Positions 15,368-24,619 of a DNA stretch of 64,000 nt are shown piece after piece. How positions within the stretch are numbered: the first letter of the stretch is position 1; every line of letters starts with the position of its first letter. The translations under genes and the position numbers were made by a program. The notes under the pieces were generated by a model that worked only from the letters and a program-made list of their open reading frames with translations, was not told the origin of the DNA and searched no databases. The stretch covers positions 4,836,001 to 4,900,000 of the forward strand of contig OZ241871.1 in assembly GCA_965202955.1 (NCBI GenBank), written 5' to 3'. Origin of the DNA: Bin5 sp034422415 (lineage in GTDB: Bacteria; Chloroflexota; Anaerolineae; Caldilineales; Caldilineaceae).

Positions 15368-17083
15368 ATGACTGAGAAGGCCTCGCACGAGGCGCTGCGC
15401 CAGATTCTCCTCCGCATCGACGGCAGAGGATACAAGGCCTACAAGGAGATCGGCGGGACCTACAGCTTTCCGGGCTTCACACTTGCGATCGACTCGGTCC
15501 AGTCGGACCCGTTTGCAGCCCCCAGCCGATTGCGGGCCCTCGTTCCGCCGGGAACGGCCGCGCTGCCGGAGCGGCTCTTCGCCAGCGGCAGCCGCGCTGT
15601 GGGCGTCAGCTGCTTTCTGGCGAAAGCCTTCGCCCGCCAGGCGAGCCGATTTACCGGACGGCGCGGCAGCGGGCGCAGCGGCGAGATCAGGATTGAGGCG
15701 CCCGGTCAGCAGGTGATGGCGAACACGGCGGTACAGATTCACAGCGACGGCACGGTCGAGGCCCGGTTCACGGTCGGCCTTCCCGCACAGGGAAGACGCG
15801 TTCTGGGGCGCCAGGCCTGCCGGCTGTTGCTGGAGGAGGTGCCCCGGGTCATCGAGAGCAGCCTTCCCGCCAGCAGCCATTCGGACGAGGACCTCTGGCT
15901 ACACGCAGCCGTGAACGAAGACGGCGACGCCTTGCGCGCAATGCTGGCGGAGGACGGCCTGATCACTTTCGCGGCCGACGGCGCGATCCTGCCCCGCGCC
16001 AGCGGCATTGACGACCGACCACTGCCTACCGACGGCGTCGTTCCCTTTCGCGCTCCTAATAGCCTGCGCCGCACCTTCGTTCTTCCCCATGCGGGCGCGG
16101 TAAGCGGCATGGGCGTTCCCGCGGGGGTGACACTCATTGTCGGCGGCGGTTATCACGGAAAGTCGACGCTGCTGCGGGCAGTCGAGCGCGGGGTCTACAA
16201 TCACCGTCCCGGTGACGGCCGGGAGCTGGTCGTCAGCGTCTCCGATCTTGTTAAGATTCGCGCTGAAGACGGCCGTTCGGTGAGCGGCGTTGACATATCG
16301 GCCTTCATCGGCGACCTTCCCTTGGGGCAGACGACGGACAGCTTCTCGAGCCCTAACGCAAGCGGTTCGACCAGCCAGGCCGCCGCGATAGTCGAGGCGC
16401 TCGAAGCCGGCGCGTCAGGCCTGCTCATCGACGAAGACACAGCCGCCACCAATTTTCTGATCCGGGATGCGCGCATGCAGGCGCTCGTGCCCAAAGCGCA
16501 TGAACCGGTCACCCCCTTCATCGACCGCGTGCGCCAGCTTCACGCCCAGTTCGGCGTCAGCGCGGTTCTCGTCATCGGCGGCAGCGGCGACTATCTCGAC
16601 GTAGCCGACACCGTGATCGCGATGGAGAGCTTTTACCCGCGGGACGTAACCGCGCGCGCCCAAGAGGTGGCCGCAGAATATCCCACGGCGCGGGTGGCTG
16701 AAGGCGGCGGCCCCCTGGAGATCGACCTGCGGCGCCGTCCGCACGCCAGCTCGATTGACCCTTCCAAGGGGCGGCGCCAGGTGAGCATCAAGACCAGGAC
16801 CGTACACGCGATCCAGTTCGGGGCGGAGTTGCTGGAACTGTCAGCGGTGGAGCAGATCGTCCACAGGGCGCAGACGAGGGCCATCGGCGCCGCGCTGGAC
16901 TACGCCCGGCGCATTTACATGGACGGGAGCCGTCCCCTGGCGGAGGTGCTCGAGCTTGTGCTTGCTGACATCGATCGCGACGGCCTGGATGTGCTGGACA
17001 GTCGGCGGACTGGGGATCTTGCACACTTTCGCCGGCACGAACTGGCCGCAGCGCTCAACCGGCTGCGGACACTCAAGATTTGA
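15368..17083 (+). CDS. ABC-class ATPase of the COG3044 family
   Basis: A 571-residue predicted ATPase of the ABC class, a widespread but poorly understood cytoplasmic family with no transmembrane partner. The Walker A region is VGGGYHGKSTLLRAVERGVYN, followed by the family-specific HRPGDGRELVVS, and the catalytic region SGLLIDEDTAATNFLIRD plays the role of Walker B. The signature-like stretch SSPNASGSTSQAAAIVEALEAG precedes it. The ATG at 15368 (MTEKASHEALRQILLRIDG) matches the family start and follows GGAAGAGCGG; the frame is open 16 codons further. It is divergent from the aldo/keto reductase and is followed after 15 bases by the DinB-like gene. Biological role unknown. Confidence 0.9.
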   Translation: MTEKASHEALRQILLRIDGRGYKAYKEIGGTYSFPGFTLAIDSVQSDPFAAPSRLRALVPPGTAALPERLFASGSRAVGVSCFLAKAFARQASRFTGRRGSGRSGEIRIEAPGQQVMANTAVQIHSDGTVEARFTVGLPAQGRRVLGRQACRLLLEEVPRVIESSLPASSHSDEDLWLHAAVNEDGDALRAMLAEDGLITFAADGAILPRASGIDDRPLPTDGVVPFRAPNSLRRTFVLPHAGAVSGMGVPAGVTLIVGGGYHGKSTLLRAVERGVYNHRPGDGRELVVSVSDLVKIRAEDGRSVSGVDISAFIGDLPLGQTTDSFSSPNASGSTSQAAAIVEALEAGASGLLIDEDTAATNFLIRDARMQALVPKAHEPVTPFIDRVRQLHAQFGVSAVLVIGGSGDYLDVADTVIAMESFYPRDVTARAQEVAAEYPTARVAEGGGPLEIDLRRRPHASSIDPSKGRRQVSIKTRTVHAIQFGAELLELSAVEQIVHRAQTRAIGAALDYARRIYMDGSRPLAEVLELVLADIDRDGLDVLDSRRTGDLAHFRRHELAAALNRLRTLKI

Positions 17084-17098
17084 GGAGGATGACCTGGA

Positions 17099-18121
17099 AT
17101 GGGACGGCAAGAAGAGGGCCCGACTGCATTGATGCACGATGGCACGAAAGACGGAGACTCTGGCAGTTCCACACCGGAAGCGTTTGCGGCGCGCCTGCAA
17201 CGCAGTTATCTCAACTTTCGCTGGCCGCTGTTCCTGCTCGACCCCGAGGAGTGCACACGGCCCTGCCTGGGAAACGGCTGGTCTCCGCTGGCGATGGTGG
17301 CCCACGTTGCCTTTTGGGACGAATTTCAGCTGCGGCGTATGCGGGCTGCGCTGAACGCAGCGGGGCCGGTTCCTTCTCCACCGAACAGTAACGATGAACG
17401 CGCAGCAAGTGAGGAGAGAAGCTGGGAAGCTGTTCTGGCCGCAGCTGACGCGGCGCGCGGCAGCATGATCGAATTTGCCATGTCGCTCACTGCCGGGCAG
17501 ATCAATGCCGACTACGAGGAGAACGGCGCTCGGCGGCCGGTCCTGAAGCAGCTGCTGACCCACATGCCCCGTCACGCGGATGAACACGCCGAAGTGGTGC
17601 ACCGTTACTGCTTTTCGCTGCAGCGATGGGGCCGCGACCGGGTCCTGGGCTTCTATCGGCACCAGTTCAATAACCTGTTGGACGCCATCACCGGCCTCTC
17701 CGAGAAGGATTGTATCTCGATCGCCGTCAGCGGCGAATGGAGTGTGCGAGACATCCTTGTCCACGCGCTCGTTTGGGACGAGTATACGTGGGCAGTTGTG
17801 CGCCAGTGGCCCGACGTCGACCTTGCCACGCTCGCTCCCTGGACAAGCGCTGACGATGATACAGTCAACGAACGCCTCATGGCGCGCAAGGACGAGATGT
17901 CGATGATCGATCTTCTGGACCATCTGGCAACGGTGCACCGCCGTATCGCCAACCGCTACCGCAGCCTCGGCGAAGAGCAGGTGCAGGCAGAGGTCGCCTA
18001 CAACCAGGTAGAGAAGGGAAACCTGATCTGCCTGCTGATCTCCATGTCGGCCCATACTGCGGACCACGCCGCCGACATCTATGCCGCGCGCGCCGATGGA
18101 CGGCTCCTCCCCTTCAGATAG
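17099..18121 (+). CDS. Tandem DinB-like four-helix-bundle protein
   Basis: A 340-residue protein built from two DinB/DUF664-type metal-binding four-helix bundles. Copy one (about residues 25-175) has a WSPLAMVAHVAFWDE helix giving H69 and a closing H159-x3-H163 pair. Copy two (about 180-335) repeats this as WSVRDILVHALVWDEY with H222 and H319-x3-H323. The spacing of the three histidines is the same in both halves, so both bundles should hold a divalent metal. DinB-fold proteins include thiol-dependent S-transferases and uncharacterised stress proteins; no substrate can be named. It lies 15 bases after the COG3044 ATPase and is probably cotranscribed with it. Confidence 0.8.
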   Translation: MGRQEEGPTALMHDGTKDGDSGSSTPEAFAARLQRSYLNFRWPLFLLDPEECTRPCLGNGWSPLAMVAHVAFWDEFQLRRMRAALNAAGPVPSPPNSNDERAASEERSWEAVLAAADAARGSMIEFAMSLTAGQINADYEENGARRPVLKQLLTHMPRHADEHAEVVHRYCFSLQRWGRDRVLGFYRHQFNNLLDAITGLSEKDCISIAVSGEWSVRDILVHALVWDEYTWAVVRQWPDVDLATLAPWTSADDDTVNERLMARKDEMSMIDLLDHLATVHRRIANRYRSLGEEQVQAEVAYNQVEKGNLICLLISMSAHTADHAADIYAARADGRLLPFR

Positions 18122-18139
18122 GAAGACAGCACGTTCCTC

Positions 18140-18784
18140 CTAGCCGGAGTGGGCGTAGCGCCTGCTCGTCTCTTGGTTGCTGAGATGGGAAGTGGCGGAC
18201 CGCTGCACGATTTGCCAGCCGTCCGCACTGCGTTGCAGGGCGAAGATGCAACAGAGCGGCACGGTGATGCGCTCGGTCATCCCGGTCAGCCCCTTAACAA
18301 TGCCGACGACCGGCGCTCCGTGGGTGACCATCAGCAGATTCTTCTCAGGATAAAGGGTTGTCAGGGCCTGTGCCGTAGCTGCGGCCCGGTTGTGCCCCGC
18401 GTCTGAACTTTCGGGATAGCTGAGGCGGCCGGCCGCGTTGTAGTTCCAATCGATGCGGGGAAATCTCTGCGCCCGCTCCTCCCGGGACAACAACGCCGGC
18501 ATACCATGAATGTCGGGAAGAATCTCGCCGATGCCCGGCTCGAGGCAGACTGGCAGGTCGAGCGCGTCGGCAATGTGATTGGCTGTTTGGATCGTACGCA
18601 AGAACGGCGAGGCAAAGATGCAGTCGACCGGCTCACTACGCAGGCGGCGGCCGACCTCCTGCGCCTGCGTTTCTCCATCCGCTGAGAGCGCGGGATCGAA
18701 TGGTCGTTCAGCCGTCCTGGCCCAGATGGGGTTCTGAAAGTCTTCCCGGTTGCCGTGCCGGACAATCCAGATCCGCTGGCTCAC
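18140..18784 (-). CDS. Histidine phosphatase family protein
   Basis: A 214-residue phosphoglycerate-mutase-like phosphatase. The catalytic RHG is in IWIVRHGNREDF near residue 9, the second conserved Arg-bearing segment is IFASPFLRTIQTANHI, and the distal catalytic histidine is in LLMVTHGAPVVGIV. The NREDF insertion right after RHG is seen in Sts/UBASH3-like and eukaryote-like members. The substrate is unknown. It is convergent with the DinB-like gene; the 18 bases between the stops can fold as a weak five-base-pair hairpin (18120-18138) without a U-tract. Confidence 0.85.
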   Translation of the reverse strand: MSQRIWIVRHGNREDFQNPIWARTAERPFDPALSADGETQAQEVGRRLRSEPVDCIFASPFLRTIQTANHIADALDLPVCLEPGIGEILPDIHGMPALLSREERAQRFPRIDWNYNAAGRLSYPESSDAGHNRAAATAQALTTLYPEKNLLMVTHGAPVVGIVKGLTGMTERITVPLCCIFALQRSADGWQIVQRSATSHLSNQETSRRYAHSG

Positions 18785-18900
18785 GTTTTGTCTCCGTCTT
18801 TCTGTCCTGATCTGAGCGACAGTTCATGGCCGAGTCGCCAGGGGCAGTGTATCACAGGCGCTATGCAGGGGCAGAAAGAGTATACGCCTCTCTTCCCCCT

Positions 18901-18929
18901 CTGACAACGATTTCGGCGTCTGTTATACT
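18901..18929 (+). promoter_or_regulatory. Candidate sigma-70 promoter for the membrane protein at 19030
   Basis: CTGACA (18901-18906) and TATACT (18924-18929) are separated by 17 bases, five and five matches to the consensus. It lies in the gap between the divergent phosphatase gene and the membrane protein gene, giving a leader of roughly 95 bases. Confidence 0.55.
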
Positions 18930-19029
18930 GAAATGTCAGCGCATTGGCAACGACTCTGGATGCGATTTCAGCGACGCCGCCTTCGGTGAACGCGCAGCCA
19001 GAACCACGCACAAGCCGCCTTTCGAACTG

Positions 19030-19449
19030 ATGGCCTACACCTTTACTGACCACTACCGCGTCGCCCGGCTTCTCCTGCGCGTGAACGCCGTTACCATCGG
19101 GCTGGGACTGGGCGTGCTGCTGCTGATATACCCGCGCGATCTGCTGGAAGCAGCCGGCATCACGCTCGGCACGGCCTGGGCGGCCCGCATCGGCGGTAGC
19201 GCGCTTATCGGCATGGGGATCGGTCTGCTGTCCGCCGCGGCCCAGGCCGAATTGCGGCCGGCAGTCCTGCTCGCATCGCTGGTAAGCAATGGCGCCATTT
19301 CCATCAGCCTGCTCGTCGCCTATCTGGAGGGGGAAATGGACGCCCTCCATCCCGTGGGAGCCGGCGGGTTGCTCGTAATCTTCATCATCTGCCTGCTCAC
19401 GGCAGTCCTTTCCGTCCCCTTTCTGAATCGCAAGGCAAAGCAGTACTGA
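19030..19449 (+). CDS. Small integral membrane protein, unknown function
   Basis: A 139-residue protein with four hydrophobic segments: AVTIGLGLGVLLLIYP, IGGSALIGMGIGLLSAAA, AVLLASLVSNGAISISLLVAYL and GGLLVIFIICLLTAVLSVPF. A short cytosolic start (MAYTFTDHYRVARLLLR) and a basic end (NRKAKQY) fit an inside-in topology. The frame is open for 68 more codons upstream, but these overlap the promoter at 18901-18929 and are not membrane-like, so I start at 19030. The pattern resembles DUF4345-type small membrane proteins, though I would not insist on it. Confidence 0.65.
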   Translation: MAYTFTDHYRVARLLLRVNAVTIGLGLGVLLLIYPRDLLEAAGITLGTAWAARIGGSALIGMGIGLLSAAAQAELRPAVLLASLVSNGAISISLLVAYLEGEMDALHPVGAGGLLVIFIICLLTAVLSVPFLNRKAKQY

Positions 19450-20592
19450 ATACGGCCTCATTGCCAACCCGGCACCTGCACGGAAACGGTCCACCTCTGG
19501 CAATACGTGGAGCAGGCGCTGCGAAGCGGGCCAGCCGCATCGCGGCCCACAACAAAGACACCAGCGAGCTGGCCAAGTCGTTTCGTGTGAACAGAGAAGC
19601 CGACGAGGACGCTGGGCAAGGCGCTATAGTCGGCAGCGATGCGCCGTACGCATAGCCGCAGGAGGAAGGGGTTGGCGCGCAACCAGGGGCGCAGGTCTCG
19701 CCGCAGCCTGCAGGCTCGCCTCGACGTGGCTACTCCGCACTTGGCGGGACCAATCAGAGCCCAACTGAACTGATCCCAGGCCTGAGGACCCTGAGCGGAA
19801 ACGCCTTGGGGGAACAAACGGCGACGGGAGGGTTAGACATTTCTCACGGATAACGGAGGGGCTGGAGTGCGGCAGCCCGTAGATGCGGCAGAGGTGATCG
19901 AAGCCCGTTCCCCTGAAAACTGACCACTGACTCCAGGTGTTCGCTACTGTCCAATAGAGTTCCGGCGCTGTCGGGGCTGGGCGCCATGTTGGAATTTCGC
20001 GTATTCCCTGCATAAGCCCGGGAACTGTGCTACATTGCCACCATGGGCCTGAGCACAGCGCATATGCCCAATTGAGAACCAGCGAAGCCCTGGCCGCTAT
20101 CCATGGCCGCGCTGCACAGAGACCTCCCGATTTCCCGTAACAAGCGAGACCTGCGACGTATGCGCCGAGAGCGCCCCAAAGCACGCCCCTGCCCCCATTA
20201 GCCCCCACCACTCGCGCACCGCCGTCGAAACGCGTCGTCCTCTCTGTCTTGTCACGAAAGACCACTTAATCATCCTGTCACGAGAAATAGTTGTTTTGGC
20301 GATTTTGTATGACAAAGCAGGACAAGATACGGCATTCGATGCCCTTTCTCTCCTCCCAAAGCCGACTGCAAATGGCCCAACTGAAAGCCGCCCGCCAACT
20401 ATTGAGGCTCACAAGCATCTTCCCTTTATTCAGGATTCATCGCCATCGAAGGAGCCACCGGAGGCCGCCCGCCAACCAATTTCCGCTGCATCTCCACCGT
20501 TCCCCAATAGCCGCTGACCACCATTCGCCATCGACTGCAGTTCCGCCGTTCGCCACTGACCATAAACCACTGATCGCTGACCACTGCCATTC
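19450..20592. other. 1.1 kb region without recognisable genes
   Basis: No frame in this stretch looks like a protein and no tRNA or other structured RNA was recognised. Composition is less GC-rich and more pyrimidine-biased on the plus strand in its second half. It holds degenerate copies of a CACTGACCA-like word: ACTGACCACTGACT at 19919-19932, then a cluster at 20512-20590 with CTGACCA, CACTGACCA, CACTGAT and GCTGACCACTG. These look like decayed low-complexity repeats, not an array with regular spacers. Confidence 0.6.
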
Positions 20593-20621
20593 TTGGAACT
20601 ATCGAAACTCTGTGCTAGAAT
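20593..20621 (+). promoter_or_regulatory. Candidate sigma-70 promoter for the phosphoribosyltransferase-prfA-prmC run
   Basis: TTGGAA (20593-20598) and TAGAAT (20616-20621) are separated by 17 bases. It is the best promoter match at the end of the empty region and lies about 140 bases ahead of the next gene. Confidence 0.5.
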
Positions 20622-20759
20622 CGATGTTCGCGTTCGTATTCCGTGGGAACCGCAAGGCACAGGCTTTCGGAATTGGGCCAACTGCACGTCGCGATCGGGA
20701 TGCCGCCCTGATGGCCTCCAGTGGGTCAACGGGCTTCAGTCACCGAAGGAGCGGATCCA

Positions 20760-21311
20760 ATGAGTTACGATGGACGAATCTACCGTGTAACCATAGGAGA
20801 ATGTGAACGAGAGTTGCCGATCTTCGAAGTGGCGCCCGGCGTTAAGATCGCCATTTTCAACATGTTGGGCGACACCGAAATCGTCGAGACGGCCGCCACA
20901 ATGCTGTCGCGGGACGTGCCGGAAAACGCCGAGGTAATCCTGGCGCCGGAGGTGAAGGCCGTCCCGCTCGGTCACGCCCTCTCGGTTGCAACCGGACTCC
21001 CACTCGTGATCGTGCGCAAAATCCGCAAGCCCTATATGGTCAATTGCCTCGAAACCGAGGTCGTAAGCATCACCACCGGCGAACCACAGACTCTATTTAT
21101 CGACGGCAAAGACCTGGCGTTGATCAACGGCAAGCAGGCGCTCCTGGTTGACGACGTTGTCAGCACCGGCAGCACGCTCAAGGGGCTGCGCGCCCTTGTA
21201 GAAGGAGGCGGAGGCCACATCGCCGGCGAAATGGCCGTATTCACCGAAGGGGATTCGGGCGCCTGGGAGCGGATTACGGCGCTGGGCAATCTTCCCATTT
21301 TCACGGACTGA
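20760..21311 (+). CDS. Phosphoribosyltransferase family protein (adenine PRTase-like)
   Basis: A 183-residue type I phosphoribosyltransferase. The PRPP-binding motif is ALLVDDVVSTGSTLKGL, and the segment EVILAPEVKAVPLGHALSVATGLPLVIVRK is the adenine-phosphoribosyltransferase-like hood and early strand. It probably transfers phosphoribose to a purine or acts as a PRTase-fold regulator; several Chloroflexota and Firmicutes homologues are annotated only as PRTase-like. The ATG at 20760 is preceded by GAAGGAG; upstream codons belong to the leader. It is followed after 36 bases by prfA. Confidence 0.87.
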   Translation: MSYDGRIYRVTIGECERELPIFEVAPGVKIAIFNMLGDTEIVETAATMLSRDVPENAEVILAPEVKAVPLGHALSVATGLPLVIVRKIRKPYMVNCLETEVVSITTGEPQTLFIDGKDLALINGKQALLVDDVVSTGSTLKGLRALVEGGGGHIAGEMAVFTEGDSGAWERITALGNLPIFTD

Positions 21312-21347
21312 GGCGACGCTGGGCGCCGGCGCCAGGACCTTGAGACG

Positions 21348-22430
21348 ATGAACCTGACAGAACAGTTGACTCGTGTTGAAGAGCGGTTTGAAGAGTTGGA
21401 CAGGCTGATGGCCGATCCCGGCGTGCTGTCCGACTACGCGCGCGTATCCGAGCTGGCCCAGGAGCGAAGCCATCTGGAAGAGCTTGTCGGCGCCTGGCGC
21501 AAATACCAGAACCTGAAGGATCAGCTAAACGACAACCGCGCCTTGCTGGCGGAAAACGATGACCCAGAACTGGCTGAGCTGGCTGAACTGGAAATCGCCG
21601 AGATTGAACCGCAGGTGGCCGGTCTTGAAGACGGGCTACGCCGCATGCTCTTGCCCAAAGACCGCAACGACGACAAGAACGTGATCGTCGAGATTCGCGC
21701 CGGCGCTGGCGGTGACGAAGCCGGCCTCTTCGCCGCCGATCTTTTGCGGATGTACACCCGTTGGGCCGATGACCATAAGTTCAAGTCCGAAATCATGAGT
21801 TCGAGCGAGACCGGTGTCGGCGGCATCAAGGAGGCAATCCTTGAAGTGCGGGGCAGCGGAGCCTACAGCCGCCTCAAATATGAATCGGGCGTCCATCGCG
21901 TTCAGCGCGTCCCCACAACCGAGAGCCAGGGCCGTGTCCACACAAGCACGGCGACGGTGGCCGTTTTGCCGGAGGCCGAGGACGTAGAGATTGAAGTCAA
22001 TCCCAATGAGGTCAAGGTCGACGTCTTTCGCAGCAGCGGCCCCGGGGGGCAGAGTGTCAATACCACCGATTCGGCGGTACGTCTCACCCATCTTCCAACG
22101 GGCATCGTCATCAGTTGCCAGGACGAAAAGAGCCAGCTCCAGAACCGCCTGAAGGCAGTTCGCATTCTGAAGACCAAGCTGTACGACTTCGAGATGCAGC
22201 GCCAAATAGCGGATCTCGGCGCAGCGAGGCGAAATCAGGTCGGTTCGGGCGACCGCAGCGAGAAGATCCGCACCTACAACTTTCCCCAAGGCCGCGTCAC
22301 CGATCACCGCATCCACAAGACGGTCTTCCGTTTGGACGCGGTGCTGGACGGCGACCTTGACGAATTCATAGCCGATTTGGCTGCTTACGATCAGGCGCAA
22401 CAGCTGCAGTCAATGGGCGAAGAAGCGTAA
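21348..22430 (+). CDS. prfA: Peptide chain release factor 1
   Basis: A 360-residue RF1 that ends translation at UAA and UAG. The peptidyl-tRNA hydrolysis motif GGQ is at residues 233-235 within SSGPGGQSVNTTDSAVRLTH. The stop-codon-reading tripeptide region is VPTTESQGRVHTS, i.e. PTT at 189-191 in place of the common PxT, which still fits the PxT rule of RF1. The conserved AGAGGDEAGLFAADLLRMY domain 2 start is present. It is followed after three bases by prmC, whose product methylates the GGQ glutamine. Confidence 0.97.
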   Translation: MNLTEQLTRVEERFEELDRLMADPGVLSDYARVSELAQERSHLEELVGAWRKYQNLKDQLNDNRALLAENDDPELAELAELEIAEIEPQVAGLEDGLRRMLLPKDRNDDKNVIVEIRAGAGGDEAGLFAADLLRMYTRWADDHKFKSEIMSSSETGVGGIKEAILEVRGSGAYSRLKYESGVHRVQRVPTTESQGRVHTSTATVAVLPEAEDVEIEVNPNEVKVDVFRSSGPGGQSVNTTDSAVRLTHLPTGIVISCQDEKSQLQNRLKAVRILKTKLYDFEMQRQIADLGAARRNQVGSGDRSEKIRTYNFPQGRVTDHRIHKTVFRLDAVLDGDLDEFIADLAAYDQAQQLQSMGEEA

Positions 22431-22433
22431 CAC

Positions 22434-23447
22434 ATGTATCGAGACAGCCAGAACCATTCCGATCAGGAGCGTCTTTCTCCCTCTCGGGCAACCGGTTTCG
22501 AAGAAGAGGCCCCGCCAGAGTCGCACGCTGAAGAGGGACAGCCTGAACAGAATGGTCCGCTCAACGACCCTTTCCAGTGGAGCCTGACACCTGGAACGCC
22601 TGTCGGGCGTGCGCTTGTTTCGGCCGCCCAGCGGTTGAGCGAAACCGGCAGCGCGTCGGCCCGGCTGGACTCACAGGTCCTGCTGGCGCACGTAATGGAA
22701 CAGGACCGTACGTGGCTCTTCGCGCACCATGACCACGAGCTCAGCCATGCCGACTGCAACCGCTACGCAGACCTGGTCACGCGGCGCAGACGCCGTGAGC
22801 CGGTCGCCTATCTCCTTGGCCGCAAAGAGTTTTACGGCCTGGAGTTCGCTGTAGACCGCCGCGTCCTGATCCCTCGACCGGAAACCGAGTTACTGGTCGA
22901 CCTCGTTCTGGCACAGATCAGCGACCGTTCCAGCCAGCAGGTAACCGTCGCCGACGTTGGAACCGGCAGCGGAGCCATTGCCATCACAGTGGCCCGATAT
23001 GCGCCCGAGGCAACAATCTACGGCATCGACATCAGCCGCGACGCGCTGGAGGTAGCCGAAGAGAATAGTCGCTTCCTGACGCCGGAGGGGGGCCCCCAGT
23101 TCCTGGAAGGGGATCTCCTGCTTCCACTTCCCGAACCGGTCGATGTCATCGTGGCCAACCTTCCATATATCGCCGACGAGGAGTATTCCGGGCTGCAATC
23201 GGACGTGCGCGACTACGAGCCCCGGCTCGCCCTGCACGCCGGCGCCGAAGGCCTGGACCTAATCCGACGCCTCCTGGCCCAGCTGGCAGACAAACTGCGC
23301 CCAAACGGGACGGTGCTGTTGGAGATCTCGCCCAGACAGGGCGAAGTCGTCCAAAAGCTGGCGCAAGACCTGCGGCCAAAGCCATCCTATGTCGGCCTTC
23401 GGCGCGACTACAGCGGCCTCATTCGCATGGTCACGCTTGAATTCTAG
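22434..23447 (+). CDS. prmC: Release factor glutamine N5-methyltransferase PrmC
   Basis: A 337-residue SAM-dependent enzyme that methylates the GGQ glutamine of RF1 and RF2. The N-terminal substrate-binding helical domain covers about residues 55-140; SAM motif I is VADVGTGSGAIAI (172-184) and the catalytic NPPY motif appears as NLPY at 242-245. The first 50 residues are an acidic, low-complexity extension (DSQNHSDQERLS...EEAPPES) not found in most homologues; the open frame and three-base gap after prfA support it, but an internal start cannot be excluded. The prfA-prmC pairing is classical. Confidence 0.94.
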   Translation: MYRDSQNHSDQERLSPSRATGFEEEAPPESHAEEGQPEQNGPLNDPFQWSLTPGTPVGRALVSAAQRLSETGSASARLDSQVLLAHVMEQDRTWLFAHHDHELSHADCNRYADLVTRRRRREPVAYLLGRKEFYGLEFAVDRRVLIPRPETELLVDLVLAQISDRSSQQVTVADVGTGSGAIAITVARYAPEATIYGIDISRDALEVAEENSRFLTPEGGPQFLEGDLLLPLPEPVDVIVANLPYIADEEYSGLQSDVRDYEPRLALHAGAEGLDLIRRLLAQLADKLRPNGTVLLEISPRQGEVVQKLAQDLRPKPSYVGLRRDYSGLIRMVTLEF

Positions 23448-23552
23448 GCGCGAGTTCGAACGCGCCAGCGGCCGGGCAAGGGCCACGCTAGGCAAAGCGA
23501 AACGGGCAACCGCGAATCCAGGGCCGCAGAAGGCTCTCCCCGCGCAGATGGA

Positions 23553-24422
23553 ATGACAATGAACAGTAGCTTCGACCTGGTCGTGCTGGATATGGACGGC
23601 ACTATCTACGGCAGACAGTTTGCCGGGGGCTTCTCGCCGAGAGTGCGCCGGGCAATTGCAGCGGTACAGGATGCCGGGACGCCGGTAACGATCGCCACCG
23701 GGCGGATCTTTGATTTCGTGCGGACAATCGCCCTTGACCTTGGGATCAGCCTGCCCGTGATCACCGCGCAGGGCGCGGTAATCGGTGACCCTGTTAGCGG
23801 AAAACTGCTATACGAAGCGTTGATTCCGCTGGAGGCGGCCCGCAGTGTAGCGCGGTGGGCCGATTCTGAGGATCGCACGACCGTCTTCTATCTGAACCAG
23901 CAGGACGGCCGAACCCGGCTCGTTCAGAACGGCTTCCAAGCGTCCAACGGGTCCGGCGGGCTAGAGGGTTGGGACCCCGCCACCTACGATCATTGGTTCG
24001 GCAGTCCCAGAGAGCGTTGTTTGAGCCTGTCTGAGGTAATGAGCGATACCGGAGTTCGGCCCCTGAAATTCATTGCGGTCAACGATTCTTCGCAAGAGGC
24101 TGACTTGACGGCTCCTCTCCAGAAGCGCTTCGGTAGCGACCTCCTTATCAGCCGGTCCCACCAGTTGCTCGTGGAGGGGACGGCGCCGGCGGCCAACAAA
24201 GGAGACGCGCTGAAATTGCTTGCTGGGCGGATCAATGTCGACACCGCGCGCGTCCTGGTCGTAGGCGACAACGAAAACGACATTCCGATGATGCGCGCAG
24301 CCGGATACGCGGTCGCCATGGGCCAGGCCACCGCCGTTGTGCAGCAGGAGGCCGACTGGGTCGCGCCCCCGCTGGACGAGGACGGCGCTGCAGCGGCGTT
24401 GGAGCGCTTCATTCTCTCCTGA
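23553..24422 (+). CDS. HAD family hydrolase (Cof-type phosphatase)
   Basis: A 289-residue haloacid-dehalogenase-superfamily phosphatase of the Cof / type IIB-cap subfamily. Motif I is VVLDMDGTIYGR (nucleophile and general-acid Asp), motif II is PVTIATGR, motif III lysine is in NKGDALKLL and motif IV is VVGDNENDIPMM followed by AVAMGQA. Such enzymes dephosphorylate sugar phosphates, FMN or pyridoxal phosphate with broad range, so no precise substrate is claimed. Length is typical. It stands alone between prmC and the tetR promoter. Confidence 0.9.
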   Translation: MTMNSSFDLVVLDMDGTIYGRQFAGGFSPRVRRAIAAVQDAGTPVTIATGRIFDFVRTIALDLGISLPVITAQGAVIGDPVSGKLLYEALIPLEAARSVARWADSEDRTTVFYLNQQDGRTRLVQNGFQASNGSGGLEGWDPATYDHWFGSPRERCLSLSEVMSDTGVRPLKFIAVNDSSQEADLTAPLQKRFGSDLLISRSHQLLVEGTAPAANKGDALKLLAGRINVDTARVLVVGDNENDIPMMRAAGYAVAMGQATAVVQQEADWVAPPLDEDGAAAALERFILS

Positions 24423-24589
24423 TCGGGCAAATCTCTGCCGCCGGCCTTGCGGCTCATTTGGGAATTGCGCCGGCCGAACACAGTCCGACTGGCTTCTCAC
24501 CCATTCTCAAATGGAGCGCGGGCCGCGATTCGGTTTCTCATCCTCCGAACGTTTCTCTCCTGATAGTTTTTCCTAATCCAGCAGGCATT

Positions 24590-24617
24590 TTGACAAGAAT
24601 TCAGCTTGATCTATAAT
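24590..24617 (+). promoter_or_regulatory. Consensus sigma-70 promoter of tetR / men operon
   Basis: Perfect TTGACA at 24590-24595 and perfect TATAAT at 24612-24617, 16 bases apart. Transcription would begin near 24625, inside the operator at 24620-24631, about 40 bases before the tetR start. Confidence 0.85.
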
Positions 24618-24619
24618 TC

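Noticed and set aside
19624..20265. A 213-codon minus-strand frame in the gene-free region
   Set aside because: Trp/Cys/Pro-rich composition without domains, no ribosome site and no operon context.
20512..20590. A CRISPR-like or tandem repeat array
   Set aside because: The CACTGACCA words are short, degenerate and unevenly spaced, with no spacers or cas genes.
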